This document shows, one piece after another, positions 55,996 to 64,000 of a stretch of DNA of 64,000 nt. The first letter of the stretch is position 1, and each line of letters opens with the position of its first letter. The DNA comes from Gemmatimonadales bacterium UBA7835 (GTDB lineage: Bacteria > Gemmatimonadota > Gemmatimonadetes > Longimicrobiales > Gaopeijiaceae). Location: assembly GCA_002500925.1 (NCBI GenBank), contig DLTN01000027.1, positions 1 to 64,000 on the forward strand, given 5' to 3'. The position numbers and the translations under genes were made by a program. The notes beneath the pieces are model-generated. The model was not told the DNA's origin and searched no databases. It saw nothing but the letters and a program-made list of their open reading frames with translations.

Positions 55996-56142
55996 GGTGA
56001 AATCTATCTAACTAAAGAAAAGCAGAGTCATCGTGGTATAATGTCGCCCCAGTTATCTGGACCAGAGTCACTGAACTTAAATTTCCATATGGGTAATTGA
56101 GCCTTGCGTATCACGATGAATCTGATGAACCCAGTCAGATGC

Positions 56143-59100
56143 TCACCGCGACTGAAGGCCCATATCTAAGTTCCGTTGCCTATAGTCGAACTTGAGGTCA
56201 CGGTTGTCACGCAACGAGACCTCAAAGCGAAACGTCCAGTTTCCGGTGGCAGTCTGTAAAAAATCGAAGTTTGCCTCCCAACGGTGTAAATCTCGAGTGA
56301 GACGAATCGAATGATCGTTGAACGCTCCTAACTCTAAGTCATAAGCCGTTCGCCAACTCACTGACCATTTCTCCGTTGGCTGGAGTCGCAAAGTACCACT
56401 GAGCATCTGACTGGCGACACGCAAAGGATCACGAGGCCGCTGGAGAGAGTAGCTCAGGTTGGCATTCCATCCGCCGGTAGATCCGCTAGTACTCTGCGCA
56501 GGTGACGGCGAAGACACATCACTCCTCCCCATGCCAGGAACAATCGTAGACTCGTCCATCGTCCCTGAAAAATCTAATTCATCCGAATTATCCGGTTCAA
56601 CAGCAGCTTCACCTCTCTCATTGTCTCCCCTCCAGAAAGTGAGCCAACGAAAAATTGAAGAGGACGAACCCACTGAAAATCCAAGATTTACAGAACTCAG
56701 GTGCGGTTCGAAACGCCTCTCGGCAAGTTGCCCATTCTTATCCAACTCGTCGGCGAAGAGTTCGTGATCGACTGAAACTGCAAGACCCCTCAGATAATCG
56801 GAAGAAAACTGATTGGACAGCCTGGTAGTCTCGAAACCTGACAGAAAAAGTCCTACGGAATCCGCTTGCACGAAATCGTACTGAATTACGCTTGTGCGCC
56901 ACGCAAGCAGGGTCACCGCTGGCACCTGTTGAATCCGTTGTATCCCGCCCTCGGCATTGTCAGCTGCTTCCGCCAATGGGCTCTCCAGTGAATCAGGCTG
57001 AGAAGGCCCTGCACCTGCGCCGAGAGAATCCCCGAGCGGGCCTTCACTCTCTAATCCTAGAGACACCACCTGCTCCTCCACCTCTAGCTCACGCGGCTTG
57101 GCCTCCCAAGTCTGTGTGAGTGATACAGAAATAGCATTTTTAGGCTGGAGTGCTCGCGCACCAAACACCGCCCGCTGCATATCTGTCGGTGCTGACTCGG
57201 GGCTCCAAGCGTAGTCGACCGCTGGAGTGATCTTGTGCCTGATGGCCTCGAACGGACCGAACCCCCCAAAAAAGCCGTAAACATCGGTCTTCAACTGAGC
57301 GCCGAAGGCGATCCGAGATGGTGCGGACACAAAATTCTGCGCTAAGGGATCCGTATTCGACCGGAGCATATTTCCGGACAGAGATAGACGTGGCGTAATC
57401 GTAGTCGACCCAATTAGTTGCTGCTGATAATTCACACTAGTGGACCAGCGCAGTTCGGCCTCAGTTAGATCGCCTATCATCAGCTGTGCCTCTTGGGTTG
57501 AGTCAGGAATCACCAAGAATGTGTTGTCCAGTGCACCAGCCGTTCGATCCTCTGTAAGATCCACTGCCTGAGAAAGTGTCAGCCTGCCAAGGCTTAGGTT
57601 ACTCCGCAGAGTCCCAGTCATCACCTCTCGGTCAAGCCCAGTCAACGAGGTAATCGTGTCACCGGGGGACTGAAGACGATCTACAGCGTTACGTCGGAAC
57701 CCCCCGGCACCCGACCACGTCATATTGTTATAAAAAGCAGCCTCACTCGACGGCGCCTGAAACAGTGTGATCGGCGAGAGAGATACGTTCGCCGAAGGCA
57801 GCAACCATTCTGTGCGATCGTCTGAGAGGTACTGCTTTCGATTCGCAGCGAGAGACATTGAGCCCCAACCGAATCGTCGGTTCACACCAGCTTCTGAGTC
57901 AATCGACTGGGTAACCTCCTGCGGGTTGAATGAATTATCTCTTACGAACTGATTGTCTGAAACAAACCGCCCCGAGATCCGGAGTTGAGTACGTTCATCC
58001 ACGTCCCAGGAGTGTCTCGTATCCAAAGCGAGTTCACCGGAACCGCTGGAATTCCAGAAGCGTTTAGCATTGACGGAGCCCTCTAGAAAGTGTTTCCGGA
58101 ACCGATATTGCACAGATCCAGTCATCGCGAAAAACGTTTCACTAAACCAGTCCATGGCAACGAGCGCATCTGCGTACTGACTAGCCGCCCAGTAGAAGCC
58201 CAAATTACTCACCCGACGCCTGTAACCTCCCGAAGTCCGAACGATATCGTTCACTGAAAAACGTGGCGTCAGCAAACCTGACCGACGGCCTCTCGTGAGA
58301 CTCTGAGCCATAAAAGGGAGCCATGCGACGGGCACGTCAGCGAAGTACAGACGGACTCCACGCGCCACCAGAACGTTCCCAGCAACGACCTTGATCTCGT
58401 CCGTTTCGAAATGATAATGCGGCTCATCCAAGTCGCATGAGGTAAAGTGCGCGTGCGACATAAACGTCGAGTCAGGAGCAGCAAACGGCATATCACCGCG
58501 GATCATCCAATTCGCTCCTTCCTGAGCGAAAGCTGTTTTGGCATCAAGTGCCGTTCCTCTCCCCTGCCCTAAGCTGTATACCATACTCGCTGCATCCACT
58601 GGATCGCCGTCGGGCGGCGTGTATGTAGCGTCTCCCACTGTTCGGATCGCGCCCGCTGACTCGTCGAAAGTGATCGACGTATCGGCCTCAATAGCAGATC
58701 CCTCACTAGCCACTCGCGCACGACCACCTTCCGGAGCCTGCAAAACCAGAATCCGTTCTTGTGCTTGGAAGTCGGCCTGCTCTCCCCGGTACTCCGTCAA
58801 CGCGAACCCAGGCATCGTAAAAAGTTCGGCCGCGACATCATCCATCCCCCCACCTCCGCGGTCACCTTCAGCCGCAGCTGCGAGCCGAGAAGAGTCCTGA
58901 ACAAATAGGACGCTGTCCGCCCCGATTGGACGAGCAAGGCGCTCTAGCCGTTCCAGAATAGCTTGACGAGCCGAGTCGACCTGTAATTCTTGGCCGATGG
59001 AATCGCCCACAAGCTGAGAAACGTCCAGAGTCACGGTTGTACCGCCAAGTCGTGTGGAATCCGCTACTTGTGCCAAGGCTCGGCTGGGACCTATAAGAAT

Positions 59101-59151
59101 GACCCCTATTACCGCTACCGACAGGCTCCATCTAAATAGGACAGCGTGCAC
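56143..59151 (-). CDS. LptD-like outer-membrane LPS assembly protein
   Basis: A 1002-residue outer-membrane protein. A signal peptide (about 1-28, ending ALAQVAD) is followed by a spacer and an OstA/LptA-like beta-jellyroll segment (about 120-290). A large beta-barrel region then runs to the C-terminus, rich in alternating aromatic strands and ending in KFDYRQRNLDMGLQSR. The order matches LptD, which inserts lipopolysaccharide into the outer leaflet with LptE. Divergence is high, as expected outside Proteobacteria, so the call is 'LptD-like'. The start is GTG, five bases after the tatC stop. Confidence 0.82.
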   Translation of the reverse strand: MHAVLFRWSLSVAVIGVILIGPSRALAQVADSTRLGGTTVTLDVSQLVGDSIGQELQVDSARQAILERLERLARPIGADSVLFVQDSSRLAAAAEGDRGGGGMDDVAAELFTMPGFALTEYRGEQADFQAQERILVLQAPEGGRARVASEGSAIEADTSITFDESAGAIRTVGDATYTPPDGDPVDAASMVYSLGQGRGTALDAKTAFAQEGANWMIRGDMPFAAPDSTFMSHAHFTSCDLDEPHYHFETDEIKVVAGNVLVARGVRLYFADVPVAWLPFMAQSLTRGRRSGLLTPRFSVNDIVRTSGGYRRRVSNLGFYWAASQYADALVAMDWFSETFFAMTGSVQYRFRKHFLEGSVNAKRFWNSSGSGELALDTRHSWDVDERTQLRISGRFVSDNQFVRDNSFNPQEVTQSIDSEAGVNRRFGWGSMSLAANRKQYLSDDRTEWLLPSANVSLSPITLFQAPSSEAAFYNNMTWSGAGGFRRNAVDRLQSPGDTITSLTGLDREVMTGTLRSNLSLGRLTLSQAVDLTEDRTAGALDNTFLVIPDSTQEAQLMIGDLTEAELRWSTSVNYQQQLIGSTTITPRLSLSGNMLRSNTDPLAQNFVSAPSRIAFGAQLKTDVYGFFGGFGPFEAIRHKITPAVDYAWSPESAPTDMQRAVFGARALQPKNAISVSLTQTWEAKPRELEVEEQVVSLGLESEGPLGDSLGAGAGPSQPDSLESPLAEAADNAEGGIQRIQQVPAVTLLAWRTSVIQYDFVQADSVGLFLSGFETTRLSNQFSSDYLRGLAVSVDHELFADELDKNGQLAERRFEPHLSSVNLGFSVGSSSSIFRWLTFWRGDNERGEAAVEPDNSDELDFSGTMDESTIVPGMGRSDVSSPSPAQSTSGSTGGWNANLSYSLQRPRDPLRVASQMLSGTLRLQPTEKWSVSWRTAYDLELGAFNDHSIRLTRDLHRWEANFDFLQTATGNWTFRFEVSLRDNRDLKFDYRQRNLDMGLQSR

Positions 59152-59156
59152 GCTTG

Positions 59157-59963
59157 TTAGTCGGTCCCGACCGAGCCATCTGGCGGCTCAAGAGTCTTCT
59201 CGTATTCCTCTTCTTTCTTAGCCTTTCTCCGGTACACGCCGACCGAAAGGAAGATGCCAAACTCGTATAGCACGATTAGCGGAAGCATCATCATGACCGT
59301 GAGCGTAATAGCGTCCCCCGGAGTGATGAAACTGGCTAAGACCGTGATTAGCACTATGGCGTGCCGTCGCTTGGAGCGAAGGAACTTCGGCGTGACCACA
59401 CCCATTAGACTCAATGCGAGAATTACGATCGGGAGTTCGAAAACAGCTCCGAACGCAATGAGCATCTTCACAATGAAGCCCAATGTAGCGTTGATCTCCA
59501 GAGAACCCTCAAGCGAAGCCGACAGAAATGCTTTGAAGAACTCAAGTGTCACAGGAAGCGCTGCAAAGTACGCTAGGCATACCCCACCCATAAACAGCAA
59601 AAGTCCCAAGTAAAGTGCCGGCAAGATCGCTCTTCTCTCGTCCTTTTCGAGCGCCGGGGAGAGGAAGGACCAGATGTGGTACACGAGAATCGGAAATGAG
59701 AGAATCACGCCGCCATAAATAGCCAAGCGCAGTGTCACAAAGAACGGATCAGCCGGTGACAAAAAGATCAGTTGTAAGTTCGGATCGTTGTACGCGTCCC
59801 GGATCGGAGCAATAAGGATTTCAAGCGCCTGAAAGTAGTAAACAAGCCCAAACGAGATAATCGAACAGAGAATTAGAGCCAGCATTGACCAGAGAACGCG
59901 CCAGCGGAGTTCCTCTAAGTGGTCAAGAAAAGGCATTTCGCCTCTAGGATTCTGCTTTAGCAT
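59157..59963 (-). CDS. tatC: Sec-independent translocase subunit TatC
   Basis: A 268-residue polytopic membrane protein, the twin-arginine receptor of the Tat system. The N-terminal MPFLDHLEELRWRV is the conserved cytoplasmic motif, SPADPFFVTLRLAIYGG lies in the first periplasmic/TM2 region, and six membrane helices can be drawn. The C-terminal tail of about 35 residues is charged. It sits between nrdR and the LptD-like gene, away from tatA. Confidence 0.96.
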   Translation of the reverse strand: MLKQNPRGEMPFLDHLEELRWRVLWSMLALILCSIISFGLVYYFQALEILIAPIRDAYNDPNLQLIFLSPADPFFVTLRLAIYGGVILSFPILVYHIWSFLSPALEKDERRAILPALYLGLLLFMGGVCLAYFAALPVTLEFFKAFLSASLEGSLEINATLGFIVKMLIAFGAVFELPIVILALSLMGVVTPKFLRSKRRHAIVLITVLASFITPGDAITLTVMMMLPLIVLYEFGIFLSVGVYRRKAKKEEEYEKTLEPPDGSVGTD

Positions 59964-60016
59964 AAATGTCAGTCAGTCTCCTGGACGCCGTCTGATTAAG
60001 CTCACTGAAAAGCGCT

Positions 60017-60514
60017 TTAGATGGGGAGTTCCACCTGGTTCCGGCGCTGCTCCTCGCGGGTATCGGCGGATTCCATCTCGTCTACGAATTCTTGGAACTC
60101 ACCGGCGTCCTTGAAGTTCCGATATACGGAGGCGTAACGGACATAGGCTACGCGATCGATTGGGCCAAGACCGCCCATTACCAAGGACCCTATCTTCACC
60201 GATGGGATTTCAACCCCGGCCTGGCTTGAGAATTGGTCCTCGATCTCATCGATGAGAGCCTCCATATCGTGAGCTGATACGGGTCTCTTAGCGCATGCGA
60301 CTTTGACACTACGAAGCAACTTTGTCCGATCGAAATCTTCAATAGCCCCAGAACGCTTCAGCACCTGAATTGGACGTTCCTCGACGTACTCATAAGTCGT
60401 GAACCGTGCCCCACAAACAGTACACTCTCGACGGCGACGAACAGCTCGGCCACCGCGACTGGCCCGGGTATCGACGACCCGGTTTTCGGTCGCGTCACAC
60501 TCCGGACAGCGCAC
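60017..60514 (-). CDS. nrdR: Transcriptional repressor NrdR
   Basis: A 165-residue repressor of ribonucleotide reductase genes. The zinc ribbon has Cys3, Cys6, Cys31 and Cys34 with the basic RRRREC block. The ATP-cone domain (about 49-139) begins PIQVLKRSGAIEDFDRTKL and includes VRYASVYRNF. The protein binds ATP or dATP and then NrdR boxes. No nrd gene is in the window, so its targets lie elsewhere. It starts three bases after the cpoB stop, suggesting it is read with the tol-pal cluster. Confidence 0.97.
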   Translation of the reverse strand: MRCPECDATENRVVDTRASRGGRAVRRRRECTVCGARFTTYEYVEERPIQVLKRSGAIEDFDRTKLLRSVKVACAKRPVSAHDMEALIDEIEDQFSSQAGVEIPSVKIGSLVMGGLGPIDRVAYVRYASVYRNFKDAGEFQEFVDEMESADTREEQRRNQVELPI

Positions 60515-60517
60515 GAC

Positions 60518-61333
60518 TCAGCCGATCTCGTCGAGACGCTCACGGGCGAGCATCGCTACCAGCTCGTCAGGATAGGTGTTGACGATTCGCTCCAGTGTCT
60601 CTCGAGCGGAATCAAGGTCTTCGAGGCCAATCTGAACCTCAGCAATTCTGTAGAGCGCTTGAGGAACCCGCGGGTGGGTAGGGAAGAGTTCCTGAATCCC
60701 ACCAAAAGCCTCGATAGCATCTTCGGGCCGATCTTGCTGCGTAAGTATATCCGCAAGAAAAAAGTGAGCATCAGGTGCCAGTTCATTGTTCGGATGTTCG
60801 GCCAAGAATTGCTCAAATGCCCGCGAAGCCGAGTTCAACGATCCGCGATCGTACTGACTCTTGGCAACATCGTAGAGTTCTTCAGGATTACTGCCACTTC
60901 CAATCAGGCTTTCATTCCCCACATTGGAAGAGTCGGAAGATGTCGTTAGATCTGAAACACTAGTGGTCGGAACTACCGAAGCACGACGCATGTTGGCCAT
61001 CTGATCCCGCACGCTGGCTAGACCTCGCTGGTTTTCACCTGCAATCGCCTCAATGCGGACCAGAATCTGATTTACCTGCTGCAACTGACGACTCAGGTCA
61101 CCGCGAAGATCGAAAAGCCGGTCTCCTTGGGTGCGTAAAGTGTCCCGCGTTTCCCGCGTCTCGACCATTAATTCCGCCGCTAGAGAGTCCTGATGTGCAA
61201 TCACCGCCTGCAAGTCCTCCTGCAGCATCAGTATGTCACTCTTCATGACGCAACTGGAACATGCGACCGTGACGGCCACCATTAGCATGACACGGGCCGA
61301 CTTCGTTGGGAACGAACTTATCATGATATGCAT
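60518..61333 (-). CDS. cpoB: Tol-Pal coordination protein CpoB (YbgF)
   Basis: A 271-residue periplasmic protein. A signal-like N-terminus (about 1-30) contains cysteines in VACSSC that could be a degenerate lipobox. A coiled coil (about 35-105) for trimerisation, a Ser/Thr linker and C-terminal TPR repeats (about 150-270, for example PEELYDVAKSQYDRGSLNSA) follow, as in CpoB. In E. coli it links Tol-Pal to cell-wall synthesis. An earlier start is possible, but the ATG at 61333 directly follows a strong hairpin that contains its ribosome-binding site; ATG 61324 is an alternative. It is downstream of pal. Confidence 0.88.
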   Translation of the reverse strand: MHIMISSFPTKSARVMLMVAVTVACSSCVMKSDILMLQEDLQAVIAHQDSLAAELMVETRETRDTLRTQGDRLFDLRGDLSRQLQQVNQILVRIEAIAGENQRGLASVRDQMANMRRASVVPTTSVSDLTTSSDSSNVGNESLIGSGSNPEELYDVAKSQYDRGSLNSASRAFEQFLAEHPNNELAPDAHFFLADILTQQDRPEDAIEAFGGIQELFPTHPRVPQALYRIAEVQIGLEDLDSARETLERIVNTYPDELVAMLARERLDEIG

Positions 61334-61334
61334 C

Positions 61335-61366
61335 GACCCCTCCCCCGGCGCACCGGGGGAGGGGTC
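61335..61366 (-). promoter_or_regulatory. Hairpin that encloses the cpoB ribosome-binding site
   Basis: The sequence between pal and cpoB forms a perfect 14-bp stem (61335-61348 with 61353-61366) closed by a CGCA loop. In the minus-strand RNA the 3' arm contains GGGGGAGGGG, including the GGAGG for cpoB (plus-strand 61339-61343), and the ATG follows one base after the stem. No U run follows, so it is not an intrinsic terminator. It should limit cpoB translation or protect the pal transcript. Confidence 0.7.
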
Positions 61367-61388
61367 CGAATCCGAAAAGGTCACCCGG

Positions 61389-61982
61389 TTAGTTGGCCGG
61401 GTTGATCGCGTCGGCCCCGGCCGTGATCACGAACTGGCCACGCCGGTTTCTCGCCCAATCAGACTCGGTTGAGCCTTGCTGAAGCGGGCGCCCTTCACCG
61501 AAGGACACGATCTCGAACCTGTTCTCGCCCAGGCCGAAGCCTACGAGAAACTGCCGGATAGCCTCGGCACGACGGTTACCCAACGCCATATTGTATTCAG
61601 TCGAGCCTCGCTCATCTGCATGGCCCTCTATGCGAACCTGCACCTGCGGACTAGCACGGAGGATATCGACTTTAGCACGAAGTGTAGCCTCGGCATCATC
61701 CCTGATGTCGGACATGTCGTAGTCGAAGAAAACCATCTCCTCCAGAGCTGCGCGCGCAGCGCGAACGGCACGCTGACGCTCTGCTTCAGCTGCGCGCTCT
61801 GCGGCGAGGCGCTCAGCCTCTGCCCGGCGCTCAGCTTCCGCAGCCGCAACGGAATCGTTGTAGCGCTGAAGCGAGTCCTGATCTGCTTGTGGTGGTGGTG
61901 GCGGCGGCGGTGGATCACCTCCGCACGCGCCCACGAGGAGCGTTGCTGCAAAAACGGTTATAAAAAAACGTCGGACGATCAT
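61389..61982 (-). CDS. pal: Peptidoglycan-associated lipoprotein Pal
   Basis: A 197-residue outer-membrane lipoprotein. The signal peptide ends in the lipobox VGAC with Cys20 as the acylated residue. Eight prolines follow (about 25-32), then a helical Ala/Glu/Arg-rich spacer (about 45-85) and the OmpA-like peptidoglycan-binding domain (about 90-197) with RIEGHADERGSTEYN and LGNRRAEAIRQFL. Pal ties the outer membrane to peptidoglycan and to TolB. A candidate operator-like inverted repeat lies upstream at 62032-62049. Confidence 0.96.
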   Translation of the reverse strand: MIVRRFFITVFAATLLVGACGGDPPPPPPPPQADQDSLQRYNDSVAAAEAERRAEAERLAAERAAEAERQRAVRAARAALEEMVFFDYDMSDIRDDAEATLRAKVDILRASPQVQVRIEGHADERGSTEYNMALGNRRAEAIRQFLVGFGLGENRFEIVSFGEGRPLQQGSTESDWARNRRGQFVITAGADAINPAN

Positions 61983-62031
61983 CCCAACTCCCGGGTTGAA
62001 CGAACTGGTGTAAAGTGTTGACGCGCGCGGA

Positions 62032-62049
62032 TTGCGTCGACGAACGCAA
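62032..62049. repeat. Inverted repeat upstream of pal
   Basis: TTGCGT-CGACGA-ACGCAA is a perfect 6-bp inverted repeat with a 6-base spacer, 50 bases before the pal ATG in the 214-base tolB-pal gap. The 9-mer AACGCAACG covers part of it (62043-62051) and recurs at 62111-62119. The gap may hold a separate pal promoter and regulator site; no protein is assigned. Confidence 0.4.
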
Positions 62050-62196
62050 CGAAGCTAACGCCGTTTTTCAACGTGGAAAGTCCCCTGCTAGATAGAGCGA
62101 GGTCTCTTGAAACGCAACGTTTAAAGAACGAACCCTCAAAATCCTTCAAAGATCGACGATCACTTTGCGGGCAATCCCTGGCGTAGATGCATCAAA

Positions 62197-63567
62197 TTAC
62201 GCTGGTGGAATCACCGGAGACCAGTCCGGAAGATCAACGCGCCGGCCACCCAAAAGTGACCGCAAGCGACCGGTAGTGACATCCACAACCATTAGTCCGA
62301 ATCCCCAACTCCGCTCTCCGGCGAATACCAAATGACGTCCGTCTGGCGCCCAGCTCGGAGCTTCATTGTTCCCTTCGGACGTGAGCTGCCGCAGAACTCG
62401 TCCACCATCGTCGAGGTTGATCACCAGAATATGATACCGCCCACGACGGTCGATCCGACCATGAAATGCTACGAGATCCCCATTAGGTGACCAGTCTGGA
62501 GCTGCATAGAAACCACCACCACCGTACTCGTAGGGAGAGAGCGTCTCTGCGGAACCTCCCTCGGCCGGCATCATCATCACTTGAGGAACAGCATCGCCGA
62601 AACGAAGTGTGTTAAAGGCAAGCCACCTACCGTCAGGAGAGTAGGTGGGCGAAACGTCGTACCAAGGCCCTCCGGAGAGAAAAGAGAGACAACAATTCTG
62701 GGCGAGGTCGTAAGTAAAGATCCCGCTCTGGGAATTACTACCAAATACAGAGAAGGCAAGAGTTTTTCCGTCGGGGTGGTATGTTGGGGTAACATAGTCA
62801 CCAGGGCCCCGAACGGCCGGCAGAGCACTCAGCTCATTCCCGAATCGATCAACTTCGTAGATCCGGGGAACTCCCGTCTTATATGAAGCGATCGCAAGGC
62901 GCGAACCATCGGGCGACCAAGTCGGGGACTCGGTCAAAGAATTGTAGTCCGTTACTTGTCGGAGGTCCTCACCGTCAGAATCGATTACATAGACCTCCTT
63001 GTTTCCATCGTTGCCTACCATCGTGAATGCAATACGACTAGCAGCCATCCCCGGGGCACCGGTAGCCCACCGAACAATCTCATCGGAAGTGCGATGCACT
63101 GACATACGAAAGTCGTCATCATCCTGCGACGGCAATTTGAACCGCCCTCTGTCGCGTACCTCTCCATATACGACATCGTGCAGCTCTACTGTGAGCATGT
63201 AACCGTCTCCTGAAGCCTCAACCTCACCCGCTACAAGCCAGACTGCTCCTAGGCGGTCCCAGAGGGGATAATCAACATGACTACCGACCATCGCAGCTGG
63301 GAGCGAGTCGATGACTTCGAATTGATCAGAATTGCGCAGGTCTCGACCCACAATCGCTTCGACCTGAGAAGCGATCACGTCTCCACCGAAGGCTCCGACA
63401 AACGGCTGCACAGCCAGAGCCGGCAAGTACGTATTGGCGTACACAAGCCCTAGGCTAACGCCTGGAAGCTCGTCTTGGGCTGCTAGCGGTTCTGTTGAGG
63501 TACTAGTCGTCAGGGCTCCCACCAAAACCGTCCACCAACTCCAAGTCCCGATTATACGTATTCTCAT
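62197..63567 (-). CDS. tolB: Tol-Pal system protein TolB
   Basis: A 456-residue periplasmic protein. A signal peptide (about 1-30, ending PLAAQDE) precedes an N-terminal alpha/beta domain (about 45-165) and a six-bladed beta-propeller whose blades carry the SPTWSPDGSRLA, TPTYHPDGKTLAF, SPTYSPDGRWLAF, APDWSPNGDLVAF and APSWAPDGRHLVF repeats. TolB docks on Pal and the Tol inner-membrane complex during constriction. Its ATG overlaps the stop of the TolA-like gene by four bases. Confidence 0.95.
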   Translation of the reverse strand: MRIRIIGTWSWWTVLVGALTTSTSTEPLAAQDELPGVSLGLVYANTYLPALAVQPFVGAFGGDVIASQVEAIVGRDLRNSDQFEVIDSLPAAMVGSHVDYPLWDRLGAVWLVAGEVEASGDGYMLTVELHDVVYGEVRDRGRFKLPSQDDDDFRMSVHRTSDEIVRWATGAPGMAASRIAFTMVGNDGNKEVYVIDSDGEDLRQVTDYNSLTESPTWSPDGSRLAIASYKTGVPRIYEVDRFGNELSALPAVRGPGDYVTPTYHPDGKTLAFSVFGSNSQSGIFTYDLAQNCCLSFLSGGPWYDVSPTYSPDGRWLAFNTLRFGDAVPQVMMMPAEGGSAETLSPYEYGGGGFYAAPDWSPNGDLVAFHGRIDRRGRYHILVINLDDGGRVLRQLTSEGNNEAPSWAPDGRHLVFAGERSWGFGLMVVDVTTGRLRSLLGGRRVDLPDWSPVIPPA

Positions 63568-64000
63568 CTTTCGATCATCACCTCAGTCAACATTCCAGTA
63601 GCTAGGGACTGACCCTGCGGGCGGAAACTGAACTTGATGGGAAAGCGATCGTAGGGAAGATCCTCCGGTAGAGGACCAAATCGACCGTTCCCTGCACAAT
63701 CAACGGCACCCATAGCCTCAAAGTCGAATGCAGTGTTCCCAGATCGAGACAAAAACTCCATATCCTCGGCCGTGCCATCGCGCTCTATGTAAAAAAAGAC
63801 CTCAGTCTCCCATCGCCCGCCGTCCCTCCAACGGAAGCAACGAAGCACTTGCCGGATGATATTGTTGTAGTATGCGGGGTAGTCTCTCCGAAGACCTTCA
63901 ATCCGCACTTCTAGCCCCTCTCCCGACTCTTCTAGCTCCGCTTCTGGTTCTGGCAAGTCCACGACGGCTGTTTCGACCTCCCGGTCTGCTACGTCGGACT
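63564..64000 (-). CDS. TolA/TonB C-terminal domain protein (5' end outside window)
   Basis: The frame is open from the stop at 63564 to the window end, so only about the last 145 residues are seen. An acidic stretch (VDLPEPEAELEESGEG) leads to a TonB/TolA-type C-terminal domain with PAYYNNIIRQVLRCFRW, TEVFFYIERDGTAEDMEFL and a FPIKFSFRPQ strand. Its place directly before tolB suggests it is the TolA-like transperiplasmic link, with the membrane anchor and tolQR expected beyond 64000. A separate TonB protein is possible. Confidence 0.8.
   Translation of the reverse strand, partial: SDVADREVETAVVDLPEPEAELEESGEGLEVRIEGLRRDYPAYYNNIIRQVLRCFRWRDGGRWETEVFFYIERDGTAEDMEFLSRSGNTAFDFEAMGAVDCAGNGRFGPLPEDLPYDRFPIKFSFRPQGQSLATGMLTEVMIER

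Noticed and set aside
56030..56045. A perfect TATAAT on the plus strand
   Set aside because: No -35 box fits upstream and no plus-strand gene follows; both neighbours are on the minus strand.

Overview
The window reads as a chromosomal housekeeping segment from a diderm (outer-membrane) bacterium, most likely a member of the Gemmatimonadota or a close FCB-group relative, probably uncultured. The assignment is an inference from gene content. Outer-membrane machinery (LptD-like protein, LolA, TolB, Pal, CpoB and a TolA/TonB-type C-terminus) sits beside genes more often discussed in Gram-positives (Rex, an RsbU/RsbW/RsbV-type partner switch, HrcA, YlbF, a DivIC/FtsB-like protein). A Minf_1886-family protein and a DUF4321 protein also fit that group. 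No insertion sequence, prophage, CRISPR array or rRNA was seen, and no gene-free stretch exceeds about 300 bases.

Layout. 1-915: a small membrane-anchored protein of unknown function, tandem 11-bp repeats, and a minus-strand tRNA-Met(CAT) with its own terminator; this could be the edge of an integrated element. 916-1869: a slipin on the plus strand. 1879-9972 (minus): ftsB-eno-plsC-thiL-nnr, a zinc-ribbon protein, a Minf_1886 protein, glyA and a leucine-type dehydrogenase. 10063-15482: a terminator, then hbd, a CPBP protease, bioY, a thiolase, an MBL hydrolase and rex with a candidate Rex operator. 15517-19900: rsmA, the partner-switch module, coaD, rsmD. 19897-27618: recJ, a coiled-coil zinc-ribbon protein, dnaG, mutS2, yqeY, a HIT protein. 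27815-34292: prmA, dnaJ, hrcA, hemW, obgE, an asparaginase-II protein. 34342-40778: ctpA, tmk, ino1, a YlbF protein, prmC, prfA, rpmE. 40949-50992: a putative outer-membrane barrel protein, rimO, lolA, ftsK, comB, accC, accB, efp, aroQ, a TPR protein. 51285-53117 (plus): a PpiD-like chaperone. 53201-64000 (minus): tatA, DUF4321, a polyprenyl synthase, ftcD, an LptD-like protein, tatC, nrdR, cpoB, pal, tolB and a TolA-like gene cut by the window end.

Almost everything lies on the minus strand in tightly packed operons. Thirteen gene pairs share a 4-base stop/start overlap, and TTG or GTG starts are frequent, so several starts were re-set here from ribosome-binding sites and neighbouring stops. 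Functional threads are envelope biogenesis (Tol-Pal, Lpt, Lol, Tat, PpiD), translation and its quality control (prfA, prmC, efp, rimO, rsmA, rsmD, rpmE, prmA, obgE), replication and repair (dnaG, recJ, mutS2), fatty-acid and short acyl-CoA metabolism (accB, accC, bioY, thiolase, hbd) and redox or stress sensing (rex, partner switch, hrcA). I found no convincing new defence or mobile system. The best leads are regulatory: a Rex box on the rex promoter, a hairpin that buries the cpoB ribosome-binding site, repeats ahead of an orphan partner switch, and a possible tRNA attachment site.
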